Origin: Conexibacter arvalis
Lineage (GTDB): Bacteria; Actinomycetota; Thermoleophilia; Solirubrobacterales; Solirubrobacteraceae
Direction: 5' to 3'
Assembly: GCF_014199525.1 (NCBI RefSeq)
Contig: NZ_JACHNU010000003.1
Span: 186,001 to 250,000, forward strand
DNA length: 64,000 bases
In this document: positions 60,615 through 64,000 of the stretch, piece after piece
Position numbering within the stretch: position 1 is the first letter of the stretch
Layout: each line of letters starts with the position of its first letter
Notes under the pieces: model-generated
Told to the model about the DNA's origin: nothing
The model's input: the letters and a program-made list of their open reading frames with translations, nothing else
Database searches by the model: none
Position numbers and translations under genes: made by a program

Positions 60615-63157
60615 GAATTCACCTCATCGTCGGAAGGACGAGCCCCCCGGGCGAGACCTTCCAGTGGAACCGGAGGCCTCTGGCCGTACGGTTCCACCGA
60701 CACGAGCTGCGGCGCCTCGCCGAGCAGCTCGGTCGCGGACTGCTCGGCCGTCGCCTCCGCGAGGAAGACGGTGCCGGCGGGGACGTTGCCGCGGACGAAG
60801 ACCTTGGCGAGCACGGTCGCGTCACCGGCGGTGACGGAGACCTTCGCGCCGTTGTCGACGCCGAGGCGCTCGGCGTCGACAGGCGACAGCTCGGCCTGCT
60901 GCTTGGCGGCGAGGAACTTCAGCGCCGGCGAGACCTCGACCTCGGGCGCCGCCCAGATCGGGCGGTAGGTGCCCAGGCGCAGCGCGCCGTTCGGTCTCGG
61001 AGCGGGGAGCGGCTCGCCGCTCTCGACGGGACCGGCCGGCGCGGCGGGCGCCGCGGAGGCGGCCTCGCGCTCCTGCCAGCGGACGCCGCGGCCGCCGATC
61101 TCCTTCAGCGTCAGGCCGGCGTAGAACGGGACCGCCTCGACCAGCTGTCTGGTCGCCATCGGGCCGGTGAGGACGCCGAGGTCGAGCCCGAGCCGCTTGG
61201 AGAGGTCGGCGATCACCTGCCACTCGGCGCGGACGGCGCCGGGGCGGCCGATCGCGACGCGCAGGCGCTGGACGCGGCCGTCGAGGTTGACGATCGTCCC
61301 CTCCTTCTCGGCGTACGACTCGGCCGGGAAGACGACGGTCGCGTGCTCGCGCAGCGTGTCGTTCAGCAGCGTGGCGTGGGCGACGAGCGCGTCGGCGTTG
61401 GCGGCGGCGCGCTCCCACAGGCGGCGGTCGGCGTAGTCGCGGACCGGGTCGGCGTGCAGCAGCCACAGCGTCGAGAGGTCGCCCGACGCGAGCGCGGCGG
61501 CGATCTCGCGCGCCGGCTTGCCGGGCGCCTTGGGGGCGCTCAGGCCCGGGCCGCCGTTGCTCTGGACGCCGGCCTCGCGCAGGCCGCGGCCGTTGCCGCC
61601 GACCGGCACCTCGATCAGGCCGGCGCCGTCGCGGCCCTCCAGTCTCAGCGCCGCGGCGACGTTCAGCAGCGCCGGCAGGGGCGCCGCGCCGAGCCGCTGG
61701 CTCCAGAGGATCACGACGTCCTCGCCGCCGTCCTTCAGCAGCGCGGCGAGCGCCTCGAGCGCCTTCGGGTCGGCGTCGGCGGCGTCGCAGAGCGCGCTCA
61801 GGTCGCCGCTGCCGGTGACCGCGGCCTCGAGCGCCGCGACGAAGGCGTGCTCGCCGCCGGGGGCGTAGCGCAGCCACAGCTTCGCGTTGGGGTCGAGCGC
61901 GCTCGGGCGGCTGGTCGCGACCGCGAGCTTGACGCCGTTGCGGCGCACGCCCTTGCGGATGCGCAGGTCGAGCGAGGCGACGTCGTCGATCGGGTCGGTC
62001 CCCAGCACGAGCACCGTGTGGGCGAACTCGAGGTCCGGGATCGTCGCCTGCAGGCCGGGCGCCGCGAGCGCCTGCTGCAGGCCCAGGTCGACCTGCGGGA
62101 GGCCGGCGCGGGAGTCGACGTGGGGCGACTTCAGCGCCTCGCGCACGACGCGCTGGAGCAGGAAGCCCTCCTCGTTGGTCGTCGTGCCGCCGGCGAGCGC
62201 CGCGGTCTTCGACCCGCCCGCCTGCAGCGCGGCGGCGGCGACGTCGAGCGCGTACTCCCACGTCGCCGGGACCAGCTCGCCGCTCTCGGAGTCGCGCACG
62301 AGCGGCTCGGTGATCCGCTCCTCGCTGTGGATCGCCTGGTAGGCGAAGCGGCCCTTGTCGCACAGCCAGCCGTCGTCGACGCCCTCGTTGTCGCGCGCGA
62401 GGACGCGCAGGACGCGCTCGTCGCGGACGGTGAACTCGACGTTGCACTGGGCCGGGCAGTGGGTGCAGACCGAGCCGGCGCCCTCGATGTCCCACGGACG
62501 GGCGCGGAAGCGGTAGGCGCGCGAGGTCAGCGCGCCGACCGGGCACAGCTCGATGATGTTGCCGCTGAACGGCGCGACGTACGGGTGGCCGTCGAAGGTG
62601 CCGACGTAGGTCGACGCGCCGCGCTCGTTGAGGACCAGCTGGTAGTCCTCGGAGACCTCCTGCGAGAAGCGGACGCAGCGGTAGCAGAGGATGCAGCGCT
62701 CGCGGTCGATCGCGATCAGCGGCGAGAGCTCGAGCGGCTTCTTGAAGTGGCGCTTGGGCTCGACCATCCGCGATATGCCGCGGCCCCAGCCGAAGGTGAT
62801 GTCCTGCAGCGGGCACTCGCCGCCCTTGTCGCAGACCGGGCAGTCGAGCGGGTGGTTGACGAGCAGGAACTCGATCACCGAGTTCTGCGCCTCTCTGACG
62901 CGGTCGGTCTGGGTGTGGACGACCATGCCGTCCTTGACCGGCGTCGAGCAGGCGGTCTGCAGCTTCGGTATCCCCTCGACCTCGACGAGGCACATGCGGC
63001 AGGCGCCGACGGGCGCGCCGAGCTTCGGCTCGTAGCAGAAGACGGGGATCTCGACGTCGCCGTACTTGGCGCCGTCGACCAGCATCACGCCCTCGGGCGC
63101 GCTGACCTCGCGCCCGTCGATCGAGAACGTGACGAATCTTCTTTCAGGGCGCGGCAT
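60611..63157 (-). CDS. nuoG: NADH-quinone oxidoreductase subunit G
   Basis: 848 residues. [2Fe-2S] ligands Cys41, 53, 56, 70; N5 cluster His102, Cys106, 109, 115; N4 cluster Cys155, 158, 161 with CPVGAL near 206; and a further CTHCPAQC...CDKG cluster (N7-type, present in some bacteria). The rest (from about 230) is a molybdopterin-oxidoreductase-like domain without a catalytic role, followed by a C-terminal barrel (about 745-825). Electron wire of the peripheral arm. One bp after nuoF. Confidence 0.97.
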   Translation of the reverse strand: MPRPERRFVTFSIDGREVSAPEGVMLVDGAKYGDVEIPVFCYEPKLGAPVGACRMCLVEVEGIPKLQTACSTPVKDGMVVHTQTDRVREAQNSVIEFLLVNHPLDCPVCDKGGECPLQDITFGWGRGISRMVEPKRHFKKPLELSPLIAIDRERCILCYRCVRFSQEVSEDYQLVLNERGASTYVGTFDGHPYVAPFSGNIIELCPVGALTSRAYRFRARPWDIEGAGSVCTHCPAQCNVEFTVRDERVLRVLARDNEGVDDGWLCDKGRFAYQAIHSEERITEPLVRDSESGELVPATWEYALDVAAAALQAGGSKTAALAGGTTTNEEGFLLQRVVREALKSPHVDSRAGLPQVDLGLQQALAAPGLQATIPDLEFAHTVLVLGTDPIDDVASLDLRIRKGVRRNGVKLAVATSRPSALDPNAKLWLRYAPGGEHAFVAALEAAVTGSGDLSALCDAADADPKALEALAALLKDGGEDVVILWSQRLGAAPLPALLNVAAALRLEGRDGAGLIEVPVGGNGRGLREAGVQSNGGPGLSAPKAPGKPAREIAAALASGDLSTLWLLHADPVRDYADRRLWERAAANADALVAHATLLNDTLREHATVVFPAESYAEKEGTIVNLDGRVQRLRVAIGRPGAVRAEWQVIADLSKRLGLDLGVLTGPMATRQLVEAVPFYAGLTLKEIGGRGVRWQEREAASAAPAAPAGPVESGEPLPAPRPNGALRLGTYRPIWAAPEVEVSPALKFLAAKQQAELSPVDAERLGVDNGAKVSVTAGDATVLAKVFVRGNVPAGTVFLAEATAEQSATELLGEAPQLVSVEPYGQRPPVPLEGLARGARPSDDEVNS

Positions 63158-63158
63158 C

Positions 63159-64000
63159 TCAGGCGGCTCCAGCGATCGCGATCGGAGACGGCTCCGGCAT
63201 CTCGCCGAAGCCGGCGGCGGCGCGCTTCTCCTCGATGTACTGCTCGAACTCGCCGCGGAACTTGGCGACCATCGACGACAGCGGCATCGCCATCGCGTCG
63301 CCGAGGACGCAGAGGCAGTTGCCCATGATCTGGTCCTGGACGGAGGCGATGATGTCGAGATCCATCGGCGTGGCGTCGCCCTCGTGGATCCGCTGGAGCA
63401 TCTTCACGGTCCAGTTGGTCCCCTCGCGGCAGGGGGTGCACTTGCCGCACGACTCGTGTCTGTAGAACTTCGCCAGCGTCAGCGCGACGTCGACGACCGA
63501 GTTGGAGTCGTCGACGACGATGATCGCGCCGGAGCCGAGCATCGAGCCGGCCTTCGCCATCGAGTCGAAGTCGTAGGGCAGCTCGAGGTCCTCAGGCGTC
63601 AGCACCGGCGAGGAGGAGCCGCCGGGGAACCAGAACTTGATCTCCCGGCCGGGCTCGGGGCCGCCCGCGAGGCCGTAGACGATGTCTCTCGACTTCATCC
63701 CCAGCTCGATCTCGTAGTTGCCCGGTCTCTGGACGTTGCCGGAGATCGAGATCAGCTTCGTGCCGGCCGAGTTGTCGACGCCGAGCTTCGCGTACTCCGT
63801 GCCGCCCATCTTGATGATGTGCGGGACGGTCGCGAGCGTCTCGACGTTGTTGATCAGCGTCGGGCCCTGGTAGAGGCCCTGGTTGGCCGGGAACGGCGGC
63901 TTCAGGCGCGGGTTGCCGCGCTTGCCCTCGAGCGAGTCGAGCAGGCCGGTCTCCTCGCCGCAGATGTAGGCGCCGGCGCCGCGGTGCAGCACGAGCGTCT
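63159..64000 (-). CDS. nuoF: NADH-quinone oxidoreductase subunit F (5' end outside window)
   Basis: C-terminal 280 residues; the N-terminal part lies beyond 64000, so the frame stays open to the edge. Visible: GAGAYICGEETGLLDSLEGKRGNPRLKPPFPA (FMN/NADH-binding), and N3 [4Fe-4S] ligands in ESCGKCTPCREGT with a later NCLCVLGDA Cys. The NADH dehydrogenase subunit that passes electrons from FMN to NuoG. First of the nuo genes visible in the window. Confidence 0.96.
   Translation of the reverse strand, partial: TLVLHRGAGAYICGEETGLLDSLEGKRGNPRLKPPFPANQGLYQGPTLINNVETLATVPHIIKMGGTEYAKLGVDNSAGTKLISISGNVQRPGNYEIELGMKSRDIVYGLAGGPEPGREIKFWFPGGSSSPVLTPEDLELPYDFDSMAKAGSMLGSGAIIVVDDSNSVVDVALTLAKFYRHESCGKCTPCREGTNWTVKMLQRIHEGDATPMDLDIIASVQDQIMGNCLCVLGDAMAMPLSSMVAKFRGEFEQYIEEKRAAAGFGEMPEPSPIAIAGAA

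Overview
The window is very GC-rich, with dense short-spaced genes, frequent GTG starts and frequent 4-bp ATGA/GTGA gene overlaps. The gene content (F420-type LLM oxidoreductase, HtaA-like secreted protein, 14-subunit-type complex I, SulP, NaChBac-like channel, PabBC fusion, 7Fe ferredoxin) suggests a high-GC actinobacterium. My best guess is Thermoleophilia/Solirubrobacterales (Conexibacter-like). This is inference from content and composition, not from a marker gene: there is no rRNA in the window.

Layout. (1) 1-3036: a visibly less GC-rich DNA-modification island: the tail of an unidentified gene, a McrC-like PD-(D/E)XK nuclease, a Vsr mismatch endonuclease, and a convergent cytosine-5 methyltransferase. 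(2) 3184-8916: a lipoprotein, an F420-dependent oxidoreductase, and a minus-strand operon (FadR-type regulator, small protein, GMC oxidoreductase, small membrane protein), then a DapA-like aldolase with a divergent LysR regulator. (3) 9898-14973: a tandem duplication of the LysR 3' end, a membrane GGDEF plus HD-GYP-like protein, TetR, two small membrane proteins and a voltage-gated cation channel. (4) 15032-22575: SBP56/methanethiol oxidase, an ETHE1-like metallo-hydrolase, an MFS/LysR divergent pair, a secreted adenosine-deaminase-like protein and an APS kinase. (5) 22659-25590: a low-order region with a twice-frameshifted beta-propeller/PKD protein, an antitoxin with a truncated PIN toxin, and gene remnants. 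(6) 25591-27370: fasciclin and DUF378 genes divergent from a CarH-type B12 photoreceptor/repressor, with three 11-bp operator-like repeats. (7) 27448-43345: three tRNAs, ArsR, SulP, agmatinase/PucR, AhpD-like, TetR/GNAT, exonuclease, HATPase, hydrolase plus monooxygenase, ribokinase, Dps, phosphoesterase and a FetAB-type ABC transporter. (8) 43388-52728: PabBC, HtaA-like protein, ECF sigma factor, SOD plus ferredoxin divergent from a SufR-like regulator, HemW, and a CynX-type MFS with its GntR regulator. (9) 52898-64000: complex I genes nuoN-M-L-K-J-I-H-G-F on the minus strand, nuoF running off the right edge.

A recurring theme is short, in-frame, Gly/Ala/Pro-rich tandem repeats inside unrelated enzymes and regulators (GMC oxidoreductase, FadR tail, CarH, PucR, FetA, PabBC, MFS), as well as longer tandem repeats between genes. 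Together with the LysR-tail duplication and the homopolymer frameshift, this suggests a genome with active GC-rich minisatellite expansion. The most interesting regulatory observation is the CarH-type operator controlling, apparently, DUF378 and fasciclin genes rather than carotenoid genes.
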